A stretch of 64,000 bases of DNA from JANXQG01 sp963804375 (GCA_963804375.1 CAWDQE010000018.1:1278136-1342135), one strand, 5' to 3'. Counted from the stretch's first letter, positions 31,913 to 41,482 are shown. Notes: generated from the letters alone by a model not told the origin. A program made the numbers and translations.

Positions 31913-34570
31913 CTAGCCGCGGAGCGTGAAGGTGGCGGGCGCGGTGGCTTGATACTGCAACCAGACCACAAGCGACGGTCTTCCGTTCGGATCGCGCACG
32001 ATGCCTTGACGGAACTTGGTTCCGCTGCTCTGTGTCCGGGAGTTGATTTCGAGCTTCGCCGGGTCCTCGCAGTTCCAGTTCCGCACGACGAAACAAAGAT
32101 TGACGATGGGCCGCTCCGCCGACGCCGCGATGCGGAACGATGGCGACGGGCCCGTAGCGGTGACCACATAGGCCCGCTGCGCAGGCTCGTAGCCAGGGCT
32201 GCGGCAATCCGAGACGGTTTCCAGCGGCGGGGCCTGCAACCAGGATTTGGCCAGGCCGACCAGCGCGGCGGCGCTCTGGTCGGTCATCCCTTCCATGAGT
32301 GTTTTCTCGAGATAAGGCGCGGCGCCCCGGTGTTGCCCGCTCAAAGGCCAGTACAAGTGGGTGAGCGAACTATGCGCGGCCCGGTCGGGGAAGCTGGCGT
32401 TTCGTCCCGAGGAGTCGGCCTGCGCGGTCGGCCAGTGGTTCCACGAGGGGAAAACCGAGTACCACGTGCGCTCACCCGAATAGACATCTCCGCCGCTGAA
32501 GCGCTGGATGGTGAACGGATTGTATCGACCCGTAAAATGGACTTGTTGAATGATCTTGTCCCTGAAATCCGGCGCGGGCGGATTGGGGTTCCAATCGTAA
32601 TCGAACGCTTTGCCGGCCTCGTCCACCAGCGTCAGGACGGGCGATTTTGCGATCACGCTTTCCGGGTGCTGGCCCTCGCCCAGGACGGCGATCGTTTCCT
32701 GCCATTCGTGCCATTGGTCGGGTTGGGTCGTGTAACACCGCATCGACTTCGCCGCCACGCCGTCCGGGTAGATGTAGTAATACCAATCGGAAATATCGCC
32801 CCAGCCGGTCGCCGGGTCGTAATTGGCCCAATGATGGTCCGGGTTGGATAACCAGCACCGCCAGTGGACGACCACCCGCGCCGGCGTATTCTCCAGGACC
32901 CGGACATGCGAATTCCAGCAGCCCTTGTCGGACATGGGCTCATTGTCGCCCGGGGCATTCGGACCGCTCGTTTCATTGAATTCGTTGTTGTACCACTGGT
33001 TCGTTTCATTCACGATCATGGGCACGTAGCTGACCCCGCGCCAGAAGACGTATTTGATGGGAAGCTGGTCGAAGCCCACCACCACGTCGGGATATTGCCC
33101 AAACCGCCACATATTCTCCCAGGTTTCGTAGTAGGGCAGGTGAGTATAAACGGCCTTGAACTGCCCCCCGCTGCTCGGATTGGGAAGCGTGCGCTTCTGC
33201 ATGTCGGGCGCATTGACAATGGCTGGGCCGGGATTGAAGTTCTTGTAGGATTCAGCCAGTTGGCGTGCGCTTAGGGCGACATTGTAAATCTTCACTTCGT
33301 CAATCAACCCGTCCAGCCCATAATCGCTGGGAAGGGTGTCATGGAGGGCTTCGGTGGGCAGCCGTAGAATGCCTGCCTTGCCGATCCGAACGTCGGCATT
33401 GGCGGTTTGCACCCCGCCCGGCCCGGCCCGTTTGCTGGCGACTTCCCGCCCGTTGACATAGAGTCGCATCATGCCGTCGGTTTTGCTGTAAGTGCCGGCG
33501 ACATGGTACCACTTCAGCAGAACCAGATGGTTGGCATCGGTGTACGGGGGACGGGAGGGAACGCTCAACTGCTGCCATTTCCCGCCGACTTTCACCATGA
33601 AACCCGGATAACCATGGCTATCCACTCCCAGGAAGTAACCGTCGTCATCGCCCTGTTGCACGATCGGCGCCCAGTTCCACGGATAGGCGCCCAGGGCGAA
33701 CCAGCCCTCAAGCGTCAAATCGCCGCCTTGGATCTTCGGCGCCCGGGTTGCCGGCAGGGCGACAACCGTGTGGTAACCGTCGAATTCCAGCGCCGTGCCG
33801 GAGATGCCTTGCTTCCACAGGGTCTTGTGGCCGGGAACCGTGAGGCTGAGTTGGGAAACGTTTTCTCGGGTATGCTCACCCTGCCCCTCGTCAAATCTAA
33901 ACCACGCACAAGGGGCCGCCACCACGGGCCCCGTTGCCGGATTGCCCTTCACCGGCAGGGGCGGTGCCGAACGCCGTGGGTTTTCCCGGCTGATTTGGCT
34001 GATGCCGTCCTTGCCCAACTGCAGGACTTGGGTGATTTGGTTCAGCGGATCATTCCACTGGTCAATGGTCTTTGTCCCCTGCTTGACCACGCGGGTGATC
34101 CGGCCGCCGGGTGTGATGGTGAACAATTCCTCCACGAAATTGTTCGGGTCCAGGCCGCCACGCGGATTTCCGGCCGTGAAACTCGACAAGTAACGCCAGT
34201 GAACGATCACCCTGGACGCAGTGTCTTCGATGATTTCGGCATGGGAGAAGAGGTTGACCCGGTCGGGCATGCCTGCCGGGCCATCGCCATGCCGGGGAAC
34301 GATCTCCTCCAGGGGCCACTTGCCTTTGTCCGTTTCCCAGTAAGGCAGGTAGCTCCCTCCGCGGCAGAAGACGAGCCGGCCCTCCGGCGCACCCAGTTTC
34401 ACGATGATGTCCGCGTAATCACCCGTGCGGGAGAATTTCTCGAATGGCTGGCCTGAATCGACGCGCGAGTAGTAGGCGTGGAACTCGGCAGCCACAGCGC
34501 GGCCAGGTTGGCGGGCGGCCAGCATGGCCAGCAAGAGGACGGCGAGAGTCGATGATGTATATTTGTTCAC
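31913..34570 (-). CDS. Secreted LamG-domain protein
   Basis: About 885 residues from a GTG at 34570 that overlaps the stop of the upstream DUF1080 gene (GTGA); an ATG at 34585 is the alternative. The signal peptide is 'STLAVLLLAMLAARQPGRAVA'. A LamG/concanavalin-like domain lies at residues about 225-430 ('CAWFRFDEGQ', 'ALEFDGYHTVVAL', 'LTLEGWFALGAY', 'WYHVAGTYSKTDGMMRLYVNGREV', 'GLIDEVKIYNVALSARQL'). Regions before and after contain paired, similar beta-rich segments ('GGSYLPYWE' and 'GVSYVPMIV', each followed by 'VIVHWRYL'/'VVVHWRCW'), so the protein has an internal duplication. It is likely a polysaccharide-active or binding exoprotein, with no catalytic motif recognised. Confidence 0.65.
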   Translation of the reverse strand: MNKYTSSTLAVLLLAMLAARQPGRAVAAEFHAYYSRVDSGQPFEKFSRTGDYADIIVKLGAPEGRLVFCRGGSYLPYWETDKGKWPLEEIVPRHGDGPAGMPDRVNLFSHAEIIEDTASRVIVHWRYLSSFTAGNPRGGLDPNNFVEELFTITPGGRITRVVKQGTKTIDQWNDPLNQITQVLQLGKDGISQISRENPRRSAPPLPVKGNPATGPVVAAPCAWFRFDEGQGEHTRENVSQLSLTVPGHKTLWKQGISGTALEFDGYHTVVALPATRAPKIQGGDLTLEGWFALGAYPWNWAPIVQQGDDDGYFLGVDSHGYPGFMVKVGGKWQQLSVPSRPPYTDANHLVLLKWYHVAGTYSKTDGMMRLYVNGREVASKRAGPGGVQTANADVRIGKAGILRLPTEALHDTLPSDYGLDGLIDEVKIYNVALSARQLAESYKNFNPGPAIVNAPDMQKRTLPNPSSGGQFKAVYTHLPYYETWENMWRFGQYPDVVVGFDQLPIKYVFWRGVSYVPMIVNETNQWYNNEFNETSGPNAPGDNEPMSDKGCWNSHVRVLENTPARVVVHWRCWLSNPDHHWANYDPATGWGDISDWYYYIYPDGVAAKSMRCYTTQPDQWHEWQETIAVLGEGQHPESVIAKSPVLTLVDEAGKAFDYDWNPNPPAPDFRDKIIQQVHFTGRYNPFTIQRFSGGDVYSGERTWYSVFPSWNHWPTAQADSSGRNASFPDRAAHSSLTHLYWPLSGQHRGAAPYLEKTLMEGMTDQSAAALVGLAKSWLQAPPLETVSDCRSPGYEPAQRAYVVTATGPSPSFRIAASAERPIVNLCFVVRNWNCEDPAKLEINSRTQSSGTKFRQGIVRDPNGRPSLVVWLQYQATAPATFTLRG

Positions 34571-35301
34571 AGCCGCCGGACCCATACGCTGCGGAACCGC
34601 ACGGGGTTGCCGTGGTCCTGGAGGTAGAGCGGACCCTTGGCGGCGATGCCTTGCAGCGGCGCGGCCGTGGTCGGTTCGCCACCTACCGGGATATGGTCCT
34701 GAATCAGCACGCCGTTTTGCAACACGGTGAACGAACCGGGCTGGACCTTGCCGTCCGCAAGCTTCTTCGGCGCATGGAAGATGATATCATAGGTTTGCCA
34801 CTCGCCCGGCTTGCGGCAGACATTGACCAGCGGGGCATTGTGTCCGTAGAAGGCGCCGCACTGGCCGTTGTAATACGTCGGATTCTTGTAGCTGTCGAGC
34901 ACCTGGATCTCGTAGCGGCCCATCAGGTAGACGCCGCTATTGCCACGCCCCTGGCCGTCACCCTTCACGATCGACGGCGAGGCCCATTCGACGTGCACCT
35001 GGCAGTCGGCAAACTCCTCCTTGGATAACAGCCCGCCGTGGGGCGTGGTCTCCATGACGCCGTTTTCGAGTTTCCACTTCGGTTCGGGGCTCCGCTCGCC
35101 GCGGAACTTCGACATGTCCTTGCCGTCGAACAACACGATGGCGTCGGACGGCGGGCCGCCGATCGGGCCGGGATCGACGACCGGCGGCTCTTGCTCGCTC
35201 TTCGGCTTGCTCGCCCCTGACGCGGTCAGAGCGAAGCCGGCAAGAAGCAGGCCGGCGAAGGCGGTGCTCTGGAGTAGTCGTGACGATAACAAGGTTCTCA
35301 T
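34567..35301 (-). CDS. DUF1080 (3-keto-disaccharide hydrolase-type) exported protein
   Basis: About 244 residues from the ATG at 35301 with AGGAG upstream. The signal peptide is 'LLSSRLLQSTAFAGLLLAGFALTASGA'. The body has the DUF1080 signature 'DAIVLFDGKDMSKFRG' at the start and 'GNSGVYLMGRYEIQVLDSY', 'GAFYGHNAPLVNVCRKPGEWQTYDI' and 'GPLYLQDHGNPVRFRSVWVRRL' at the end. The fold is a concanavalin-like jelly roll, and characterised members hydrolyse 3-keto-glycosides. It forms an operon with the LamG protein (overlapping ends), consistent with extracellular glycan breakdown. Confidence 0.85.
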   Translation of the reverse strand: MRTLLSSRLLQSTAFAGLLLAGFALTASGASKPKSEQEPPVVDPGPIGGPPSDAIVLFDGKDMSKFRGERSPEPKWKLENGVMETTPHGGLLSKEEFADCQVHVEWASPSIVKGDGQGRGNSGVYLMGRYEIQVLDSYKNPTYYNGQCGAFYGHNAPLVNVCRKPGEWQTYDIIFHAPKKLADGKVQPGSFTVLQNGVLIQDHIPVGGEPTTAAPLQGIAAKGPLYLQDHGNPVRFRSVWVRRL

Positions 35302-35573
35302 GGCAGGTTCTCCTAGTCGCTTTTGCCGGGGCAGGTTATGCCCGAACACTCGGGCGTCTGTCCGGTTGGTTGATTTTCTGGAACTTGGAGTATTACGGAC
35401 CGTAGCGCGGCCGGTTTCTCCACGTTCCCCACAATCGATTATTGTCGTATGCCGATCTCCGAAGTTCAAGCACCAAGAGTCTGTATAATGAAAATGGGAG
35501 GCGTGATCGCGGCGACCACGGCCTCCCATCCTGGCTCTTTATCGTGCCCGTAAGGGCAAGTGGCGAGCAACGA
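35302..35573. other. Intergenic gap, nothing recognised
   Basis: About 270 bases between two minus-strand genes with no convincing frame, repeat or RNA gene. Confidence 0.4.
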
Positions 35574-36872
35574 CTACTTGTTTGCGGCCTTCTTGACCTC
35601 ATCAACCTTCTTCTTCGCCTCGGCAGCAGCCTTGGCCGCGGCAGTGCTAATGGCCGCCTTGGCAGCGGCCGCTTTCTTGGCGTCTTCGGCCTTCTTGGCC
35701 TCGGCCGCCTTTTTCAGATCCGCGGCCTTCTTGGCCTCAGCGGCCTTGGCCGCTTCATCGGCCTTTTGCTTGGCCTCGGCCGCAGCCTTGGCCGCAGCAG
35801 CCCTTTTCGCCGCCTTGGTTTCGCCCGTAGCCACTGGTTTCTTCGCGGCTTCGGCTGCTTTCTTGGCCTCGGCAGCCTTCTTCTGGGCTACGGCCGCTTT
35901 CCTGGCTTCTTCAGCCTTCTTGGCCTCGGCTGCCTTTTTCAGATCCGCGACCTTCTTGGCCTCAGCGGCCTTGGCCTCAGCAGCTTTCTTCTGGGCTACG
36001 GCGGCCTTCCTGGCTTCTTCAGCCTTCTTGGCCTCGGCTGCCTTTTTCAGATCCGCGACCTTCTTGGCCTCAGCGGCCTTGGCCTCGGCAGCCTTCTTCT
36101 GGGCTACGGCGGCTTTCCTGGCTTCTTCAGCCTTCTTGGCCTCGGCTGCCTTTTTCAGGTCCGCGACCTTCTTGGCCTCAGCGGCCTTGGCCTCGGCAGC
36201 CTTTCTCTGGGCTAGGGCGGCTTTCCTGGCTTCTTCAGCCTTCTTGGCCTCGGCTGCCTTTTTCAGATCCGCGACCTTCTTGGCCTCAGCGGCCTTGGCC
36301 TCGGCAGCCTTTCTCTGGGCTACGGCGGCTTTCCTGGCTTCTTCGGCCTTCTTGGCCTCGGCCTGCTGCTTGGCCAGCGCGGCCTGGCGAGCCGCCTCGG
36401 CCCTCTTCGCCTCTTCGGCCCGTCGCTTCTCGGCGGCAAGGCGTGCGGCCTCTTCGGCTTTCCTTGCCTCTTCGGCTTTCTTCCGGGCGGTGGCAAGCTG
36501 CTCGGACTGCTCCGCCTGGCGGAGGGCCATCGTCGCGCGGCGAATGTTCCAGACAGATGCGTCCGCGGCTGCCTGCAACTGGGCAGCTTCCATTTGCTTG
36601 TTCATGGCAGCCGCGATGGCTGCATCGGCCTTCTGGGCGGCTTCCGCGGCTGCCTTGCGAGCAGCCGCAGCTTTCTGCTGAGCGGCCTCGGCCGCCTGTT
36701 GAGCCGTCGCCAACCGCTGCCGGGCGGCGGTGACTTCCGAACCCGCCACAGCTTTGGCGGCTGGCACAGGCGATTTCGGGGCTCGCTTCTTCGGCTTCAC
36801 TGAATCTGCGGCCATTGCCGCATTCAGGATCAGCCCTAGCGCAAGGGCAAAGGACAAGAGGGGTCGTACCAT
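35574..36872 (-). CDS. Exported Ala/Lys/Glu-rich coiled-coil repeat protein
   Basis: Protein of 432 residues; AAGGAG lies 7 bases before the ATG. The signal peptide 'LLSFALALGLILNAAMAA' is followed by an almost uninterrupted helix of A, K, E and R. Residues about 170-345 hold four to five near-identical 36-residue units, each containing 'AEAKKVADLKKAAEAKKAEE', copied at DNA level as 108-bp repeats. No glycine or proline breaks the repeats. Similar low-complexity stretches occur in TolA and in histone-H1-like proteins, but there is no TolA C-terminal domain. A long periplasmic rod or a polyanion-binding protein is possible. The function is unknown. Confidence 0.7.
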   Translation of the reverse strand: MVRPLLSFALALGLILNAAMAADSVKPKKRAPKSPVPAAKAVAGSEVTAARQRLATAQQAAEAAQQKAAAARKAAAEAAQKADAAIAAAMNKQMEAAQLQAAADASVWNIRRATMALRQAEQSEQLATARKKAEEARKAEEAARLAAEKRRAEEAKRAEAARQAALAKQQAEAKKAEEARKAAVAQRKAAEAKAAEAKKVADLKKAAEAKKAEEARKAALAQRKAAEAKAAEAKKVADLKKAAEAKKAEEARKAAVAQKKAAEAKAAEAKKVADLKKAAEAKKAEEARKAAVAQKKAAEAKAAEAKKVADLKKAAEAKKAEEARKAAVAQKKAAEAKKAAEAAKKPVATGETKAAKRAAAAKAAAEAKQKADEAAKAAEAKKAADLKKAAEAKKAEDAKKAAAAKAAISTAAAKAAAEAKKKVDEVKKAANK

Positions 36873-37164
36873 AACAATACTCCTTATGAGGTGGGACAGA
36901 AACTTTGTGCCGGTATCGATGGGAGCATTTCCATCGAACAGGTGGGACCGGCTTTTCAGAGATTAGTCTAATCCCGCAACGCAAGAGATTGCAAGTGCCA
37001 AATCAGGCAAATTCCGTAATCACCCGTCAACAGACTGAACCGACACGGCTGACATGAGGATCTATCTTGCGACGGGGCAACACGGAACTGATGCGGGCGG
37101 GTTATGGCCTATCGCTCGAAACGGGGGGGTGAAGGTGGTCTTCATTGCGGCGTGAGCCGCATGA
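36873..37164. other. Intergenic gap, nothing recognised
   Basis: About 290 bases; no frame, tRNA or repeat that I can support. It separates the coiled-coil gene from the restriction-modification gene. Confidence 0.4.
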
Positions 37165-39819
37165 CTACCGCGCGGTGAAGGACATTTCGGCATACTTCTG
37201 CAAGATGCGCTCCGCGGTAGTCGCGGCTCCGGGGAAGTGGGGCTGCTGCCCGTGGATGCCTTTGAACGTCGATAGGATGTACTCGACGTCGTCGCCGGGA
37301 ATGCCGTACACGTGAAAGAAGGCCGCATCGAGTTCGGCCATCAGTTCGGCCCGTTCGGCTTCATCCCACTTATTGAGTCGCCCGCTGTATTCGGCCTGGA
37401 AACTGCCGCTCGTGAAGTGGCAAGCGTCGGCCAGCGGCAGCATGTCTTCGGCGGTGCAGGTGAGCTTGAGTACGCGCTCGCTGATCCACGCCTCCAGCGT
37501 CGTGCGATGGTCCCACGGGCAGGGCTTGTCGTACGTGTCGGGAGAGAACAGTGGAAACTGCTCGATGAGGAAAAAATTGAGATTGACGTTCCCGATTTTT
37601 CCCCGTGCGACATAATCGAGCGCAAAAGAATTGAGATTCGCCAACAACGCGACATAAGTCCGTGGGGAAATGGTCTCGTCGACAAGCATCAATGGTGCGG
37701 AATTTCCGACCGCTGTTCGCGGTATCATCGCCGCGATCATTGTTCTCCGGTTCGTGGGACTGGTTACGTTTTTGAAGGCCAAATAGGCCGGTAGGACTGG
37801 TTGACACGCGATCTCTGCGGCATCGACCCACCAGCGGGGAACGGCGAGGAACTCTGGATTTTGGTGAGCCGCCAAAGTTGTTTCATCGGTCTGTCCTTGT
37901 CGGAACCAGTTCGATTTGTCTACCACCACGCCAGCGGCGCGATGGTCGTATGCCTGCACCATCTTCGCTTCATAAAGCGGCAAGAACGTCTGCTTCCCCT
38001 TGATCCAGCAATTCCCTTTCAGCTTGAAACCCTGCGTTTTCATCGTGTCGGCTTCGCGGAACAATTCGGCATCGTTCGTTTGATCGAACATCCTCTGGAA
38101 CTGGACGCCCCACGGATTGCCGGTTGGCCCTTCTCGGTTCGTGTCGATCAAAACGGGAACGCGGCGGTAAATCGTTTTGGTAGTTTCCGCGTCGCGCCGC
38201 GAGCGGAAGATCGGGCAGGTGCGCGTATTGGGATTCAGCAGCCGGATGTCAGCGGCGCCGAGCGCAATGTGCCGAGTCCGCTCTTCCAACTCTTCGATTT
38301 GCTGGGCAAAGAACACGAAATCGGCTTGCGACGTTGCCGCTTGTTCACCACCAAAGTTGAGGATGCAGAACTTGAAGGACGCATGAACCTCTGGAAAGAA
38401 GACCTTCTTGTTCTCGAAGTCATACAAGCGGATGAGTCGGTTTGACTCGGCAACCGCGGCGAAGAAATCCTTGGTCGTCATGTCGGACGCGATGCCGGAA
38501 GGAACGAGCAGCCCGACGCGGCCGTGCGGTGCCACCAACTGGTAGGCGAGTTCGGCGAACACGGCGTAGGTGTTGATGTCGCCCTTGCCGGTCAGCGGGT
38601 AGTGGTCGCTGGTGCGGCAGTACGTCAGCAGGGAATCCGCCGCAGCCAGGGCCTGCTGGTAGCGCTGGTACAGCGCCGGATCGTCGGATTCCAACTCGGC
38701 GACAAGTTGCCGTCGCTTGGCCGCATTCGTGGCGGTGGCGATCTCTGGGGCCGGCAAGGAGAAGAATTCGCGTTCTTGCAGCTTCATGCGCTCCCACGGC
38801 GGATTGCCGATCACACAGTCGAACCCGGCTTCCTCGCGGTTGAACACGTCGGGGAACCGATCATGCCAATCGAAGCCAGCCGAGTGAACTTCGGGATCGT
38901 GAACCAGCGAGTTGCCGTGGACGATGTTCTCCGACAGTCTGGCGAGCAGTTGTCCCGGACTCGCCGAGCGAATCCAAAGAGCCAGTTGCGTGATCTCGAC
39001 GGCTTCGGGCGAGAGATCGACGCCATACAAATTTTCCTGCAGGATGAACATCGGAATCCGTTGCGAGAGCTTCTTCGCGTCCGGTTCACCCAACTCGTCG
39101 AGATGGCCGATGACTTCGTTGTATCGCGACTCCAGCACGTCATAGGCTTGAAACAAAAATACGCCGCTGCCACAGGCCGGATCGACGATCTTGAGGCTCC
39201 GCAGGATGCCCAGGCACCGACGCCAGTATTTGGCGTCATCCGGGGCCGTGCCTCGATTCGCGTCCTGCTTGGAGATTCCGAACTCGATGGCCGCAGCCGC
39301 GAAGCGCTGGACGATCAGCTCTTCGACGGTGTACTGCACGATCCGCCCGGTCAGTTCCGGCGGCGTGTAGTAGATGCCAAGCTGCTTGCGCTTGGCCGAT
39401 TGCGGCATCGCTGCGTATTGACTCGCCTTTTCGGCGTCGCAGAACAACCCCGACTCCTTGAGCTTTTCCAATTCCGTGATCGACCGCTCGAACAGATGTC
39501 CCAGCACGTCAAGATTCACCTCATCAGCGAAGTCGTATGTGCTGATCGAATTGAAGAAGTTCGTCCAAGGAATGTCCGGCAGTTCGATTTCATCTACCGC
39601 GTGCGGCGCGAACAGCCCGCCGTTGTACTGGGGAATGCCGTTGGTTTCGCTGCCGGCGTCGATGAAGCGAAACAGGTTCTTGAAATTCTGCCATTTGGGA
39701 TTGGTAACGGCATAAAAACCGGCCACGGTGTAAGCCTTGGGGATCGTCTTCTCTGGCAGTAGTTGCCGGTCTTCGCAGAAGGCGATGAACATGATGCGAT
39801 CGAAGAGGCGGTGGGCCAT
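37165..39819 (-). CDS. Type IIG restriction-modification enzyme, methyltransferase and specificity part (frameshifted gene)
   Basis: Open frame of 884 residues representing the C-terminal three quarters of an Eco57I-like enzyme. 'KIVDPACGSGVFLFQAYDVLE' is methyltransferase motif I (SAM binding), 'FDCVIGNPPWERMKLQEREFF' is the N-P-P-W catalytic motif for adenine N6 methylation, and 'LGIYYTPPELTGRIVQYTVEELI' is the typical preceding helix. The last 400 residues should hold the target recognition domain. Its N-terminus 'MAHRLFDRIMFIAFCEDRQLLPE' is normally internal: the preceding part is read in another frame (next entry), with the switch near 39840-39855. The whole gene is probably inactive unless the shift is an assembly error. 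Confidence 0.8.
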   Translation of the reverse strand: MAHRLFDRIMFIAFCEDRQLLPEKTIPKAYTVAGFYAVTNPKWQNFKNLFRFIDAGSETNGIPQYNGGLFAPHAVDEIELPDIPWTNFFNSISTYDFADEVNLDVLGHLFERSITELEKLKESGLFCDAEKASQYAAMPQSAKRKQLGIYYTPPELTGRIVQYTVEELIVQRFAAAAIEFGISKQDANRGTAPDDAKYWRRCLGILRSLKIVDPACGSGVFLFQAYDVLESRYNEVIGHLDELGEPDAKKLSQRIPMFILQENLYGVDLSPEAVEITQLALWIRSASPGQLLARLSENIVHGNSLVHDPEVHSAGFDWHDRFPDVFNREEAGFDCVIGNPPWERMKLQEREFFSLPAPEIATATNAAKRRQLVAELESDDPALYQRYQQALAAADSLLTYCRTSDHYPLTGKGDINTYAVFAELAYQLVAPHGRVGLLVPSGIASDMTTKDFFAAVAESNRLIRLYDFENKKVFFPEVHASFKFCILNFGGEQAATSQADFVFFAQQIEELEERTRHIALGAADIRLLNPNTRTCPIFRSRRDAETTKTIYRRVPVLIDTNREGPTGNPWGVQFQRMFDQTNDAELFREADTMKTQGFKLKGNCWIKGKQTFLPLYEAKMVQAYDHRAAGVVVDKSNWFRQGQTDETTLAAHQNPEFLAVPRWWVDAAEIACQPVLPAYLAFKNVTSPTNRRTMIAAMIPRTAVGNSAPLMLVDETISPRTYVALLANLNSFALDYVARGKIGNVNLNFFLIEQFPLFSPDTYDKPCPWDHRTTLEAWISERVLKLTCTAEDMLPLADACHFTSGSFQAEYSGRLNKWDEAERAELMAELDAAFFHVYGIPGDDVEYILSTFKGIHGQQPHFPGAATTAERILQKYAEMSFTAR

Positions 39820-40619
39820 TTCGATCGCCTCATCCAGCGGTGCTTCTGCTTGATATGCAAGTCCGCAATCAGCTCGGTGCGGTTGCGCGAGTAGTCTTCG
39901 TAAAGCTGATCGCTGACCTGCCGTTGACGTTCGGCCGACTTTTTCAGCAAGGCCACGGCGCGAGGCGGTCCGAGAACCGACTTCTCGATCAAGCCCTGGC
40001 GATGAAACAGCACATAGAACTGCTTGAACAAATCAAAGTCGCGCAGCGATTGCAGGGTGAAATGCTCGTAAGTCCGTTTCGTTGAGGCCCGTTCGTAGAG
40101 TCGGAAACTGACGATGTTGGAGACGATGCCCCAGCGGCAGTCGGGCGGCGTATTCACCAGATAATCCCAGCATTGGCCGACGGCGGTCCTGCCGTTGCTG
40201 CGGTGGCGGTCGAGGTGGACTCTCGGTCCCTTGAGTTCGATCACCACCAAGAGCTTGTGGCTCTCCGTCTGCCGAAAAAAGCCCAGGACCGCATCCGGCG
40301 TTTCGCCGTCAATGGGATAATGTTGCTCGCGGTGCCAGACCTCCTTGCCGTCGAGGGGGCCAGCGTAACCCAGCGCATCGCCGAACACCTGGGCCAGGAA
40401 ATCGCCTTGCATCTGCGTTTCATTGAGCGTCGCGAGGCAGCCCGAACTCTCCAAATCGGCCCATTTCACCAGTACGTCGTGGGCGGCGTTCAATTCTTTC
40501 GCATCGAGTCGTTTGTCTTCAGCCGCGTCCTTCAGAAATCGCGCCAAGATTAGGCGATCGGTCTTGGGCTGACGCTGCGCAACCACAGATTCGACGGGGA
40601 AGAGAGTTGTGTTAGCCAT
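39594..40619 (-). CDS. Type IIG restriction-modification enzyme, N-terminal nuclease part (frameshifted gene)
   Basis: N-terminal piece of the same gene. Only about residues 1-258 (40619 down to about 39845) look native; the rest is out-of-frame translation of the methyltransferase gene. 'PDAVLGFFRQTESHKLLVVIELKGP' has the D ... E-x-K pattern of a PD-(D/E)xK nuclease, as expected at the start of type IIG enzymes. 'RWGIVSNIVSFRLYER' and 'FKQFYVLFHRQGL' are also family-like. The native frame resumes as 'EAPLDEAIEMAHRLF' one base away, so a single-base indel in the run AAGCAGAAGCA is the likely cause. Confidence 0.75.
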   Translation of the reverse strand: MANTTLFPVESVVAQRQPKTDRLILARFLKDAAEDKRLDAKELNAAHDVLVKWADLESSGCLATLNETQMQGDFLAQVFGDALGYAGPLDGKEVWHREQHYPIDGETPDAVLGFFRQTESHKLLVVIELKGPRVHLDRHRSNGRTAVGQCWDYLVNTPPDCRWGIVSNIVSFRLYERASTKRTYEHFTLQSLRDFDLFKQFYVLFHRQGLIEKSVLGPPRAVALLKKSAERQRQVSDQLYEDYSRNRTELIADLHIKQKHRWMRRSKWPTASSIASCSSPSAKTGNYCQRRRSPRLTPWPVFMPLPIPNGRISRTCFASSTPAAKPTAFPSTTAGCSRRTR

Positions 40620-40991
40620 TTTCTCAATCGTGCCGGGCGCATACGGCGCGAATCTCGTGCCCCTCGGGATGCTCGTGCCCGAAAAGTTTCAGATGGGCCT
40701 CGGCCTGCTTATCCCATCTTCTTGGGGCCGGGAGCCAGTTTACCTCTGGAAGGCCGGTCCCGCAAGCGACCAGGGGACTGGAGCGGAAAAAGTTTTGGTT
40801 TGTGGTGCCGTTTTGAGTGCCGTTTTGGCGTAGCGGTCGGTTGTGGGCAGGCCGAAGGGAACGTCGAGGACGGTTACGAACTGATCGCATCGGGCCGGGA
40901 GGACGCTAAAATTGCAGTGGCCATCGAAAGCATTTGGAAACTCGTTCAGGAGAAATACTCATGATTCCGCGACAAGAACGACCACGCAACG
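40620..40991. other. Gap upstream of the small ORF, nothing recognised
   Basis: About 370 bases; short frames exist but none has convincing composition. Two GTGCCGTTTTG copies (40804 and 40817) are the only local repeat. Confidence 0.4.
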
Positions 40992-41156
40992 GTGGCGGAA
41001 CGACTGAAGGACTTGGAGAAAGTCCAGATCGTACTCAAGCAGGCTGCTCGTCAGGCCATTTTGGAGCATGAGTGCGCAGGGCAGAAGGTTGCTGTTTGGC
41101 GCGACGGGCAGGTTGTTTGGGACGAGCCAACCACCGGGGAAAAGAAGGCCGAATGA
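40992..41156 (+). CDS. Small hypothetical protein
   Basis: A 54-residue frame from GTG 40992 with coding-like composition. It has a helix 'LKDLEKVQIVLKQAARQAILEH' followed by 'AGQKVAVWRDGQVVWDEPT'. The '(H)xxAGxxVxxWRDGxVV' ending resembles small planctomycete proteins of unknown function that I recall. The start is uncertain, because the frame continues upstream without an ATG. Confidence 0.45.
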   Translation: MAERLKDLEKVQIVLKQAARQAILEHECAGQKVAVWRDGQVVWDEPTTGEKKAE

Positions 41157-41264
41157 TCGACTTGGCCTGAAGTGCGACGAGATCGCGGAAGAACTCTGGG
41201 GAGTAGGTACGGTTTTAGGTATTGTTCCGACTTCCGGCCCGAAACCGGCAGGGGGGTAGACGAC

Positions 41265-41291
41265 ACAACCCTTTGCCAAGCAAAGGGTTGT
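41265..41291. terminator. 11-bp hairpin between tRNA-Met and the small ORF
   Basis: ACAACCCTTTG and CAAAGGGTTGT enclose CCAAG. It lies just past the 3' end of the minus-strand tRNA and downstream of the plus-strand small ORF, so it could end both transcripts. There is no long T-run on either side. Confidence 0.5.
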
Positions 41292-41295
41292 GAAG

Positions 41296-41369
41296 TAGCA
41301 GCGCAGGGATTCGAACCCCGGACACGCGGATTATGATTCCGCTGCTCTAACCAACTGAGCTACGCTGCC
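41296..41369 (-). tRNA. tRNA-Met (anticodon CAT)
   Basis: A 74-base cloverleaf: the acceptor GGCAGCG pairs with CGCTGCT (one G-U) and discriminator A. The D-arm is GCTCAGTTGGTTAGAGC, the anticodon stem GCGGA/TCCGC has the loop ATCATAA (CAT), and the T-arm contains GGTTCGAATCC. No CCA is encoded. An elongator Met tRNA is most likely; a tRNA-Ile with a lysidine-modified CAT cannot be excluded. A tyrosine recombinase gene starts 114 bases away on the 5' side. Confidence 0.9.
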
Positions 41370-41482
41370 GTAGTGTTTTTTAGCTTGAAAACCTGGTTCT
41401 TGTGGTGTATGCTTGAATAGTGGTGTTGGTGACTACGCCTGTTACTACGCCACTACACCCGAAACTACACCTGGGAACCCAC

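Noticed and set aside
40609..40833. Short plus-strand frame downstream of the restriction gene start
   Set aside because: No coding-like composition or motif; its start overlaps the start of the minus-strand restriction gene.
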